From the NCBI GenBank assembly GCA_005888395.1, contig VAXF01000083.1, positions 1-12,181 on the forward strand: a stretch of 12,181 nt of DNA, written 5' to 3'. This DNA is from Actinomycetota bacterium. Its GTDB lineage: Bacteria; Actinomycetota; Acidimicrobiia; Acidimicrobiales; AC-25. How positions within the stretch are numbered: position 1 is the first letter of the stretch; each line of letters starts with the position of its first letter. A model generated the notes under the pieces. The model had not been told where the DNA came from. It saw only the letters and a list, made by a program, of their open reading frames with translations, and ran no database searches. A program made the position numbers and the translations under genes. This document shows, one piece after another, positions 7,023 to 12,181 of the stretch.

Positions 7023-8611
7023 CGGAAGTTCTCGAAGTAGCGGCTGGGGGTCGGGCCCCGCTGGCCCTGGTACTTCGAGCCCATCTCCTTCGAGCCGTAG
7101 GCGTGGTCGGCCGGGGTCGTCATGCGCAGGAAGCTGATCTGGCCGATCTTCATGCCCGGATAGATCGTGATCGGCAGGTTGGCGACGTTCGACAGCTCCA
7201 GCGTGAGATGCCCGTTCCAACCTGCATCGACGAACCCGGCGGTGCTGTGAATAAGCAAGCCGAGACGGCCGAGGGAACTGTTGTGGGTGGGGACGTAGGT
7301 GAGCCCCGCGAGGTACATCGCCCGCGGGTGATCGACCTCGATGCACTTGACCGGAACGCTCTCGATCTCGCGCACCGCGACGATCGCGCGATGGCGGTGG
7401 AAACGTGCAGTCGACCTCTTCTGCCTCGCCAGCTTCCGCGACAGGCGAAACACCGGACGGTCCGGCGTGAACTTCACTTGGTACGCGGGACCGCAGTCGA
7501 CCCCGTTCAGCCAAGCCGTCTTCTTCCGCTTGACCGGTCGCAGTCCGAGGCTCGCCGCCAGCCGGACAACACCGTCGGCGAGATGTTCTCGGACTGACAC
7601 GAACTCGCACCGGCCGAACTCGTCGACATAGCCGTCGGTGTCCATCAGCCCTTGGAGCAGGTCGGTGCGCTGCTCGATGTCTCCCTCGAAGTAGTCCCTC
7701 GGGATGTGCTTGTCGCCGAGCAACCCGAGATGACGCAGCGTCGAGTGAAGGGACGCGTTGGCGAGGTAGCGACCCGTGAGCGCGTCACGGACGCGGGGTG
7801 CACCGCCCAGCCGGTAGACGATGGGCCGAGGGAGCTTCTCGACACGTACGCCTCGGCGCCGGATCTCCTGCACGATCTCTTCGTCCGCGCAGGTGAGATT
7901 CGCCTGGGTCGACGTGCCGTCGCCGAGCCAGGCGCCGAGCACGTAGGGATCGACCGGCAACGCCTTCCGTGAGTAGTGGACGGGTGCGGCCAGCTCGACA
8001 TGGTGGTTCCACTCCGTGCGCACCCGAAGGCTCTGCTCGATCTCGAGGGTGGTGCGAGCCCGGGATGTGCCACGGTGGTGCATGCGAGCCGCCTTGTCGA
8101 TCGTCACCCACTCGTGTGCCGCATCGCACGCAATCACGGTGCCGTCCGAGAACACCACCTCGCGGCACGGCCGGTCGAGCATCACGTCCGTTGCGGCGAT
8201 CACGTTGCAGGGCAGCCCGTCGGGCCCGAAGACCTGGTCGCCCGGCTCGAGCATCTCCATCGTGGTGAACCCGGCGGGCGTCGGGATCGCGGTGTTGTAC
8301 GCGAGCGCCTTGCCTTCTAGTCGAGCGACGAGGTCGTCGGGGAGTTCGACGCGTTCGGCAGTCGACCCGAGGACGAACTCTCCCGGATGAAGGATGAACC
8401 CGTCGCCGTCGGCGACCTCGACGAGATCCGTGAGATCGGCCTGGTCCTCCTTCACGTCGATCACGCGCGTGGTGTGGTTGAGGAACACGCGGAAGTAGTG
8501 ATCGACGTGAAGGTCGACGGACGAGGGCTGGATGCAGGTCTCGTCGAGCGGGTCGATCACGATCCGGCCCGCGCTGAGCTCCTCACGGATCGATCGGTCG
8601 GAGAGGATCAC
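7019..8611 (-). CDS. dcd: dCTP deaminase (probably bifunctional dCTP deaminase/dUTPase), precursor with internal intein
   Basis: This is a 530-residue precursor. Residues 1-101 and 445-530 join to a 187-residue Dcd, the normal length. Dcd deaminates dCTP; the close match to M. tuberculosis Dcd (GKSSLGRLGLL, HSTAGF, ELSNVANLPI, GSKYQGQRGPTPSR) suggests the bifunctional form that yields dUMP for thymidylate synthesis. The expected catalytic Glu is in HLTLELSN (precursor residue 472, residue 129 after splicing). An in-frame intein occupies residues 102-444, between LEGK and SSLGRLG, inside the nucleotide-binding active site. The enzyme should therefore be active only after protein splicing. The GTG start (8609-8611) gives the usual N-terminus ILSDRSIREEL. 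A TATCTT box 7 bases upstream and no Shine-Dalgarno suggest a leaderless mRNA. The frame stays open further upstream only as an antisense reading through the tRNA-Gly gene. Confidence 0.95.
   Translation of the reverse strand: MILSDRSIREELSAGRIVIDPLDETCIQPSSVDLHVDHYFRVFLNHTTRVIDVKEDQADLTDLVEVADGDGFILHPGEFVLGSTAERVELPDDLVARLEGKALAYNTAIPTPAGFTTMEMLEPGDQVFGPDGLPCNVIAATDVMLDRPCREVVFSDGTVIACDAAHEWVTIDKAARMHHRGTSRARTTLEIEQSLRVRTEWNHHVELAAPVHYSRKALPVDPYVLGAWLGDGTSTQANLTCADEEIVQEIRRRGVRVEKLPRPIVYRLGGAPRVRDALTGRYLANASLHSTLRHLGLLGDKHIPRDYFEGDIEQRTDLLQGLMDTDGYVDEFGRCEFVSVREHLADGVVRLAASLGLRPVKRKKTAWLNGVDCGPAYQVKFTPDRPVFRLSRKLARQKRSTARFHRHRAIVAVREIESVPVKCIEVDHPRAMYLAGLTYVPTHNSSLGRLGLLIHSTAGFVDAGWNGHLTLELSNVANLPITIYPGMKIGQISFLRMTTPADHAYGSKEMGSKYQGQRGPTPSRYFENFR
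7280..8308 (-). other. Class 3 intein with LAGLIDADG homing endonuclease inside Dcd
   Basis: A 343-residue protein insert, in frame. It starts ALAYNTAIPTPAGFTTM (block A with Ala1 instead of Cys or Ser) and ends VPTHN, followed by Ser as +1 residue. Block B reads ACDAAHEWVT with His65 and Trp67. Block F reads VKCIEV with Cys322. The Thr before the penultimate His is Thr341 (TH-Asn343). Trp, Cys and Thr at B:12, F:4 and G:5 are the WCT signature of class 3 inteins, in which the block F Cys makes the first attack. Between the splicing blocks is a dodecapeptide endonuclease: VLGAWLGDG (Asp130), KHIPRDYF, and LLQGLMDTDGYVD (Asp225). Both acidic catalytic positions are intact and there are no stops, so splicing and homing both look functional. 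Residue numbers count from intein Ala1. Confidence 0.95.
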
Positions 8612-8618
8612 GGGCCGG

Positions 8619-8624
8619 AAGATA
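8619..8624 (-). promoter_or_regulatory. Predicted -10 box for a leaderless dcd transcript
   Basis: TATCTT on the minus strand ends 7 bases before the dcd GTG, and no Shine-Dalgarno sequence lies in that gap. It overlaps the candidate plus-strand -10 box of the tRNA-Gly gene (8623-8628). No convincing -35 box is seen. Confidence 0.5.
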
Positions 8625-8628
8625 CAGT
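8623..8628 (+). promoter_or_regulatory. Candidate -10 box of the tRNA-Gly gene
   Basis: TACAGT fits TANNNT and ends 13 bases before the mature 5' end of the tRNA, which would give a short 5' leader for RNase P. It shares two base pairs with the dcd -10 box on the other strand. The -35 region is not recognisable. Confidence 0.4.
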
Positions 8629-8641
8629 CACCCTCCGACAC

Positions 8642-8712
8642 GCGGGCGTAGTTCAGCGGCAGAACATCAGCTTCCCAAGCTGAGAACGCGAGTTCGATTC
8701 TCGTCGCCCGCT
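8642..8712 (+). tRNA. tRNA-Gly, anticodon CCC
   Basis: A full cloverleaf can be drawn. The acceptor stem GCGGGCG (8642-8648) pairs perfectly with CGCCCGC (8705-8711), with discriminator T at 8712. The D stem is GTTC/GAAC. The anticodon stem TCAGC/GCTGA encloses the loop TTCCCAA, giving anticodon CCC (reads GGG). The variable loop has 4 bases. The T stem GCGAG/CTCGT has a GU closing pair and the loop TTCGATT. The 3' CCA is not encoded. The gene is divergent from dcd, 30 bases from its start codon. Confidence 0.96.
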
Positions 8713-8892
8713 CTCGCGCAAAATTGCTGCCTGTGACCCGGCTTGCCAAGGGTCCCCCACCGGAGGACAATCGGCCCCGGTAGAGCAGGCTGCCGCTGGG
8801 GTCCGCGCTCGCGTGCCGCTCTCCGTTTGCGACGGTGCGGTCGTTCGAGCCATTCCCCGGCCACGGCAGGCGCGGAGACTGGAGGGCCGGAG

Positions 8893-9144
8893 ATGGGGGC
8901 GAAGCCCGAGGCACCAGCAAGCGACGACGCGCTCGAGCTCGCGCTTGCGCTCGTCGAGGAGGGCACACCCGACGCTCAGGCGCTCGCGTCCTACGAGCTC
9001 CCGGCGCTCGACGGCGCCCGCACGCAGTGCCTCACCGGTCTGCGGTCGCGGCCGCCGAACTCGCGATCGTTGCTGCGCGCCCTCGACCTGCTCGACGAGG
9101 CCATCGAGGCTGCGATGGCCCGGCGCGACGACGGAGCGCCCTGA
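8893..9144 (+). CDS. Small acidic protein of unknown function (83 aa)
   Basis: I do not recognise this protein. It has 83 residues, is Ala/Leu/Glu/Asp-rich, and looks largely helical: ALELALALVEEG (about 13-24) and a C-terminal helix SLLRALDLLDEAIEAAMARRDD. One Cys is present; there is no signal peptide or membrane span. The ATG at 8893 has GGAGG seven bases upstream. The frame continues upstream to 8743, but that part reads as Arg/Pro-rich non-coding-like sequence and I excluded it. It lies between tRNA-Gly and the tandem-HTH gene, 16 bases before the latter, so the two may be co-expressed, although the downstream gene also has its own leaderless-type -10 box. A role as a partner of the HTH protein is only a guess. 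Confidence 0.7.
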   Translation: MGAKPEAPASDDALELALALVEEGTPDAQALASYELPALDGARTQCLTGLRSRPPNSRSLLRALDLLDEAIEAAMARRDDGAP

Positions 9145-9148
9145 CCGA

Positions 9149-9154
9149 TAGCCT
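9149..9154 (+). promoter_or_regulatory. Predicted -10 box for a leaderless transcript of the tandem-HTH gene
   Basis: TAGCCT (TANNNT) ends 6 bases before the ATG at 9161. No Shine-Dalgarno sequence precedes this ATG. Confidence 0.45.
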
Positions 9155-9160
9155 TGCGGC

Positions 9161-9475
9161 ATGAACCACGAGGACGCCTTGCGACCGCTCGAGCGCCGGG
9201 TGCTCCGGCTGGTGCGTGACGGCGTCGGCGAGGCCGAGATCGCCCGCCGGTTCCGCCGTCGCCCCGACACGATCCGCCGGGTGATCGCGCTGGCCGACGT
9301 GCCGCGATCCTCCTCGGCCACGCGTGACGACGTCCTTCGGCCGCTGGAGCGGCGCGTCCTGCGCTGGCGCGACGACGGCGCCCGGCCGACGGAGATCGCG
9401 CCCCGGTTCAAGCGCGGCGCGGCGTTCATCGAGCAAGTCGAGCGGCTGGCCCACTACAAGCTCGCCCGCAGCTGA
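9161..9475 (+). CDS. Small protein with two tandem helix-turn-helix-like repeats
   Basis: A 104-residue basic protein built from an internal duplication. Residues 7-47 and 59-99 align without gaps with about 22 of 41 positions identical. Both begin LRPLERRVLR, have a DG turn, then E-I-A-x-R-F as in the start of the second helix of a LuxR/sigma-region-4 type HTH, then a recognition-helix-like segment (DTIRRVIALA; AAFIEQVERLA). There is no other domain, so it is probably a compact DNA-binding protein with two reading heads. The second copy has Pro where the first has Arg (IAPRF versus IARRF) and has lost several Arg in the recognition helix, so the copies have probably diverged in function. It follows the small acidic gene by 16 bases and is separated from cbs by a strong GC hairpin. 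Target and role are unknown. Confidence 0.75.
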   Translation: MNHEDALRPLERRVLRLVRDGVGEAEIARRFRRRPDTIRRVIALADVPRSSSATRDDVLRPLERRVLRWRDDGARPTEIAPRFKRGAAFIEQVERLAHYKLARS

Positions 9476-9480
9476 CACAC

Positions 9481-9508
9481 ACGGGGCGCTTCCGGTCCCG
9501 CGCCCCGT
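9481..9508 (+). terminator. Strong GC stem-loop between the tandem-HTH gene and cbs
   Basis: ACGGGGCGC and GCGCCCCGT form a perfect 9-bp inverted repeat around a 10-base loop, starting 5 bases after the HTH stop. There is no U-run, which is common for actinobacterial terminators. Because the dyad also reaches the -35 zone of the TACGCT box in front of cbs, it could instead be an operator. Confidence 0.5.
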
Positions 9509-9511
9509 CAC

Positions 9512-9517
9512 TACGCT
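9512..9517 (+). promoter_or_regulatory. Predicted -10 box for a leaderless cbs transcript
   Basis: TACGCT (TANNNT) ends 9 bases before the GTG at 9527. The gap GACCCGACG contains no Shine-Dalgarno sequence. This supports the upstream GTG as the real start of cbs, and with it the N-terminal extension. Confidence 0.4.
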
Positions 9518-9526
9518 GACCCGACG

Positions 9527-11191
9527 GTGGACGTGCTCGTGGTGATCGGCGACGACCCACCGCCCGAGCGGCTGCTCGCCCGGGCCACCCACGTGATGCA
9601 CGTCCCCGCGGGCGACCTGACTCCCGACGTCGTCGCCCAACTGCGCACGCGCATCCCGCGGCAGGTCGCCGTCGTCGGTCCTGACGAGCCCGCCGCCAAC
9701 GCCGCGGCCCTGCTGCATCGGGCCGGGCTGCCGGTCGCGCTCTACGTCCACGACGACCACGCGCCTCGGGCCGGGCTCGACGGCGTCGAGGTGCTGCCGC
9801 TTGCGGACGCTCGTCCGCCGATGCAGGTGGCCGACTCGCTTCTCGACCTCGTGGGTGACACGCCCCTCGTCCGGCTCGACCGCATCGGCCGCCACCTCGC
9901 GTGTGAGCTCGTCGCCAAGCTCGAGCTGCTCAACCCGGGCGGGAGCGTGAAGGACCGGCCCGCGGTGGCGATGGTGGAAGCGGCCGAGCGGGCCGGGCTG
10001 CTCGGTCCCGGGGGCACGATCGTCGAGCCCACCTCGGGCAACACCGGTGTCGGCCTCGCCATCGTGGCCGCCCGCCGCCGGTACCACTGCATCTTCGTGA
10101 TGCCCGACAAGATGAGCCCGGAAAAGATCGCACTCCTGCGCGCGTACGGCGCGGAGGTGGTCGTGTGCCCCACGGCGGTGGCACCGGAGCATCCGGAGTC
10201 GTACTACTCGGTAGCGGCGCGGCTGGCGGCCGAGATCCCGGGCGCGTTCCAGCCCAGTCAGTACCACAACCCCGAGAACCCGCTCGCGCACGAGCGGACG
10301 ACCGGGCCCGAGATCTGGCGGCAGACGGCGGGACGCGTCACGCATTTCGTCGCCGGGATCGGCACCGGCGGCACGATCACGGGCGTGTCGAGGTACCTCA
10401 AGTCGCAGAACCCGGCCGTGCAGGTGATCGGCGCCGACCCCGAGGGGTCGGTGTACTCGGGCGGCGGCGGCCGTCCCTATCTCGTCGAGGGCATCGGCGA
10501 GGACTTCTGGCCCGACACCTACGACGCCGCGGCAGTCGACCGTGTGGTGAGAGTGAGCGACCGTGACTCGTTCCTCACCGCCCGGCGCGTCACGCGCGAT
10601 GAAGGCATCCTCGTCGGCGGCTCGACCGGCACGGCGGTGTGGGCCGCGCTCGAGGTCGGTCGCGACCTCGGCCACGACGACGTGGTGGTGGTGCTGATCC
10701 CCGACTCGGGGCGCGGCTACCTGTCCAAGCTCTACAACGACGAGTGGATGGCCGACTTCGGCTTCCTGCGGGCCGGCGGCCAGACCGCGGGCGACGTCCT
10801 CCACCGCAAGGCGGCCGATCTCCCGGTGCTCGTCCACGTCCACCCCGACGAGCCCGTGCGAGGCGTGATCGACGTCCTGCGCGAATACGAGGTCTCGCAA
10901 GTGCCGGTGCTCAAGGCCGAGCTGCCCCTCGCCATGGCCGAGGTGGTGGGTTCGGTGCAGGAGCGCGCGCTCATGGAGCGCGCCTTCCGCGACCCGTCGG
11001 TGCTCGACCGGCCGGTGGCCGAGGTGATGGAACCGCCCCTGCCGACGGTCGGAAGCGGTGAGCCCGTCGACACCGCCGTCGAGCGGCTCGAGGCCGCCAC
11101 CGCCGTGCTGGTGGTCGACGGCGGGCATCCCGTCGGCATCCTCACCCGCTCCGACGTGCTCGGCTTCCTGGCCCAGCGCCCGCCTTCGTGA
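9527..11191 (+). CDS. cbs: Cystathionine beta-synthase with C-terminal CBS pair and unusual N-terminal extension
   Basis: PLP enzyme that condenses L-serine (or a serine derivative) with homocysteine to cystathionine, the first step of reverse transsulfuration. It has 554 residues. The type II PLP fold starts at about 101 (SLLDLVGDTPLVRL). The Schiff-base Lys142 is in NPGGSVKDRPA, the substrate loop TSGNTG is at 169-174, the phosphate-binding GTGGT at 279-283, GGSTGT at 365-370, and the PLP-ring Ser394 in IPDSGRG. Two CBS domains follow (about 420-475 and 490-548), typical of CBS with a regulatory module. Residues 1-98 precede the usual start; they alternate hydrophobic strands (MDVLVVIGDD, RQVAVVGPDE, LPVALYVHDD) and helices but match no domain I know. 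A canonical-length start would be ATG 9821, which lacks a Shine-Dalgarno. It overlaps the next gene by GTGA, forming a two-gene operon. Confidence 0.93.
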   Translation: MDVLVVIGDDPPPERLLARATHVMHVPAGDLTPDVVAQLRTRIPRQVAVVGPDEPAANAAALLHRAGLPVALYVHDDHAPRAGLDGVEVLPLADARPPMQVADSLLDLVGDTPLVRLDRIGRHLACELVAKLELLNPGGSVKDRPAVAMVEAAERAGLLGPGGTIVEPTSGNTGVGLAIVAARRRYHCIFVMPDKMSPEKIALLRAYGAEVVVCPTAVAPEHPESYYSVAARLAAEIPGAFQPSQYHNPENPLAHERTTGPEIWRQTAGRVTHFVAGIGTGGTITGVSRYLKSQNPAVQVIGADPEGSVYSGGGGRPYLVEGIGEDFWPDTYDAAAVDRVVRVSDRDSFLTARRVTRDEGILVGGSTGTAVWAALEVGRDLGHDDVVVVLIPDSGRGYLSKLYNDEWMADFGFLRAGGQTAGDVLHRKAADLPVLVHVHPDEPVRGVIDVLREYEVSQVPVLKAELPLAMAEVVGSVQERALMERAFRDPSVLDRPVAEVMEPPLPTVGSGEPVDTAVERLEAATAVLVVDGGHPVGILTRSDVLGFLAQRPPS

Positions 11192-12181
11192 AGGAGCCGC
11201 TCGACGGAGCCGCGTTCGAGACACGCGCCATCCACGCCGGACAGGATCCCGACCCGCTGACCGGCGCGGTGGTGCCGCCCATCTACCAGGTCTCGACCTT
11301 CGCGCAGGATGCGGTCGGCGCGCACCGCGGCTACGAGTACTCGCGCACCGCCAACCCCACCCGCACCGCGCTCGAACGCTGCCTGGCGTCACTCGAGAGC
11401 GCGAGCCACGGGCTCGCCTTCGCCTCGGGCATGGCCGCCGAGGACGCGCTGCTGCGCCTGCTCCGCCCCGGCGACCACGTCGTGCTGCCCAGCGACGCGT
11501 ATGGCGGCACCCACCGCCTGGCGCGCATGTACGAGGGTGCCGGGCTCGCGTTCACGGCCGCCGACCTCGCCGATCCCGGCGCGCTCGACCGCGCGTGGCG
11601 CGACGAGACGCGTCTCGTATGGGTCGAGACGCCCACCAACCCGATGCTCGCCATCGCCGACATCGCGGCCGTGGCCACCTTCGCCCACCAGCGGAACGCG
11701 TGGTGCGTGGTCGACAACACGTTCGCGACCCCGTTCCTCCAGCGGCCCCTCCAGCTCGGCGCCGACGCCGTCGTCCATTCGACGACCAAGTACCTGGGCG
11801 GCCACTCCGACGTCCTCGGGGGCTTCGTCGCCGTCGACGACCCGGAGCGCGCCGACGCGCTCGCGTTCGTCCAGAACGCGGCCGGCGCCGTCCCCGGCCC
11901 CTTCGACTGCTTCCTGGTGCTGCGCGGCATCAAGACGCTCGCCGTTCGCATGGAGCGGCACTGTCACAACGCCCGGGTGGTCGCCGGCATGCTCGCCGAG
12001 CACCCCGCCGTCGCGCGCGTTCTCTATCCCGGGTTGGCGGAACACCCCGGCCACGACGTCGCGGCCCGCCAGATGCACGACTTCGGCGGGATGGTGTCGT
12101 TCACGCTGGCTGCGGGCGAAACCGCTGCCGTCGAGCTCGTGGCGCGTACACGCGTCTTCACGCTGGCGGAGTCGCTCGGCG
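11188..12181 (+). CDS. metB: Cystathionine gamma-synthase / gamma-lyase family enzyme, C-terminus missing at window edge
   Basis: PLP enzyme of the Cys/Met metabolism family. The visible 331 residues of an expected ~380 include YEYSRTANPTR (50-60, phosphate-binding Tyr51 and Arg53), ASGMAAEDALL (79-89), the PLP-stacking Tyr105 in SDAYGGTHR, VETPTNPM (146-153), the PLP-nitrogen Asp176 in VVDNTFATPF, and the Schiff-base Lys201 in HSTTKYLGGHSD. The frame leaves the window at RVFTLAESLG, just before the substrate carboxylate-binding region. The GTG start overlaps the cbs TGA (GTGA), indicating translational coupling. Next to cbs, a gamma-lyase role (cystathionine to cysteine) completes reverse transsulfuration; gamma-synthase activity (toward methionine) is the alternative, and sequence alone does not separate them. 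The symbol follows common actinobacterial naming. Confidence 0.92.
   Translation, partial: MKEPLDGAAFETRAIHAGQDPDPLTGAVVPPIYQVSTFAQDAVGAHRGYEYSRTANPTRTALERCLASLESASHGLAFASGMAAEDALLRLLRPGDHVVLPSDAYGGTHRLARMYEGAGLAFTAADLADPGALDRAWRDETRLVWVETPTNPMLAIADIAAVATFAHQRNAWCVVDNTFATPFLQRPLQLGADAVVHSTTKYLGGHSDVLGGFVAVDDPERADALAFVQNAAGAVPGPFDCFLVLRGIKTLAVRMERHCHNARVVAGMLAEHPAVARVLYPGLAEHPGHDVAARQMHDFGGMVSFTLAAGETAAVELVARTRVFTLAESLG

Noticed and set aside
5768..7597. Second plus-strand frame of 609 codons within the EtfD-like gene and beyond
   Set aside because: Arg/Pro/His-rich translation in a shifted frame across a gene boundary; not a real protein or frameshift.
8642..8712. tRNA as attachment site of an integrated element carrying the intein
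   Set aside because: No integrase, no direct repeat of the tRNA 3' end elsewhere in the window, and the intein is confined within dcd.
8735..8754. Possible terminator downstream of tRNA-Gly (GACCC ... GGGTC)
   Set aside because: A 5-bp stem with a 10-base loop, followed by C-rich rather than T-rich sequence; not convincing.
8612..8968. N-terminal extension of the dcd frame by about 119 residues upstream of 8611
   Set aside because: It would be antisense to a perfect tRNA-Gly gene, reads as Arg/Ser/Pro-rich noise, and Dcd homologues start exactly at the ILSDR segment.
9032..11392. Long open frame of 786 codons on the minus strand opposite cbs
   Set aside because: His/Arg/Gly-rich translation without family motifs; a shadow caused by high GC opposite a clear cystathionine beta-synthase.

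Overview
The window is very GC-rich, with dense, non-spliced genes whose codons mostly end in G or C. The dnaK-grpE-dnaJ order, a HAIR-like heat-shock operator, a DnaK lacking the N-terminal insert of E. coli DnaK, TANNNT boxes placed for leaderless starts, and a Mycobacterium-type bifunctional Dcd together point to an actinobacterium. A lineage such as Acidimicrobiia is possible, but this is inference. Nothing looks like phage, plasmid or IS material apart from one intein.

Left part, minus strand (1-4310): the heat-shock operon dnaK-grpE-dnaJ, with dnaJ cut by the left edge. It is translationally coupled (ATGA overlap between dnaK and grpE, 4-base gap between grpE and dnaJ) and preceded by a good sigma-70-type promoter overlapped by a HAIR-like dyad. 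Upstream of it, on the same strand, lies apgM, an archaeal-type cofactor-independent phosphoglycerate mutase.

Centre, plus strand (4375-7022): a stand-alone cyclic-nucleotide-binding-domain protein, then a large membrane Fe-S oxidoreductase of the EtfD/FadF type, which probably passes electrons from acyl-CoA oxidation via ETF to quinone. That gene converges on dcd, and the two genes share the bases CTAG at their stops.

Centre, minus strand (7019-8611): dcd, a dCTP deaminase probably also acting as dUTPase, interrupted in its active site by an in-frame 343-residue intein. The intein starts with Ala, carries the Trp-Cys-Thr triad of class 3 inteins and contains a LAGLIDADG homing endonuclease. 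This is the most notable element of the window. A tRNA-Gly(CCC) gene diverges from dcd 30 bases away, and the candidate -10 boxes of the two overlap.

Right part, plus strand (8893-12181): a small acidic unknown protein, a 104-residue protein made of two tandem HTH-like repeats, then a cysteine/methionine operon. This consists of cystathionine beta-synthase with an unusual ~98-residue N-terminal extension, overlapping by GTGA a cystathionine gamma-synthase/lyase cut by the right edge. Together the two enzymes would perform transsulfuration between homocysteine and cysteine. Several genes (4375, 4851, dcd, 9161, 9527) lack a Shine-Dalgarno sequence and instead have a TANNNT box 6-9 bases before the start codon, as expected for leaderless mRNAs.
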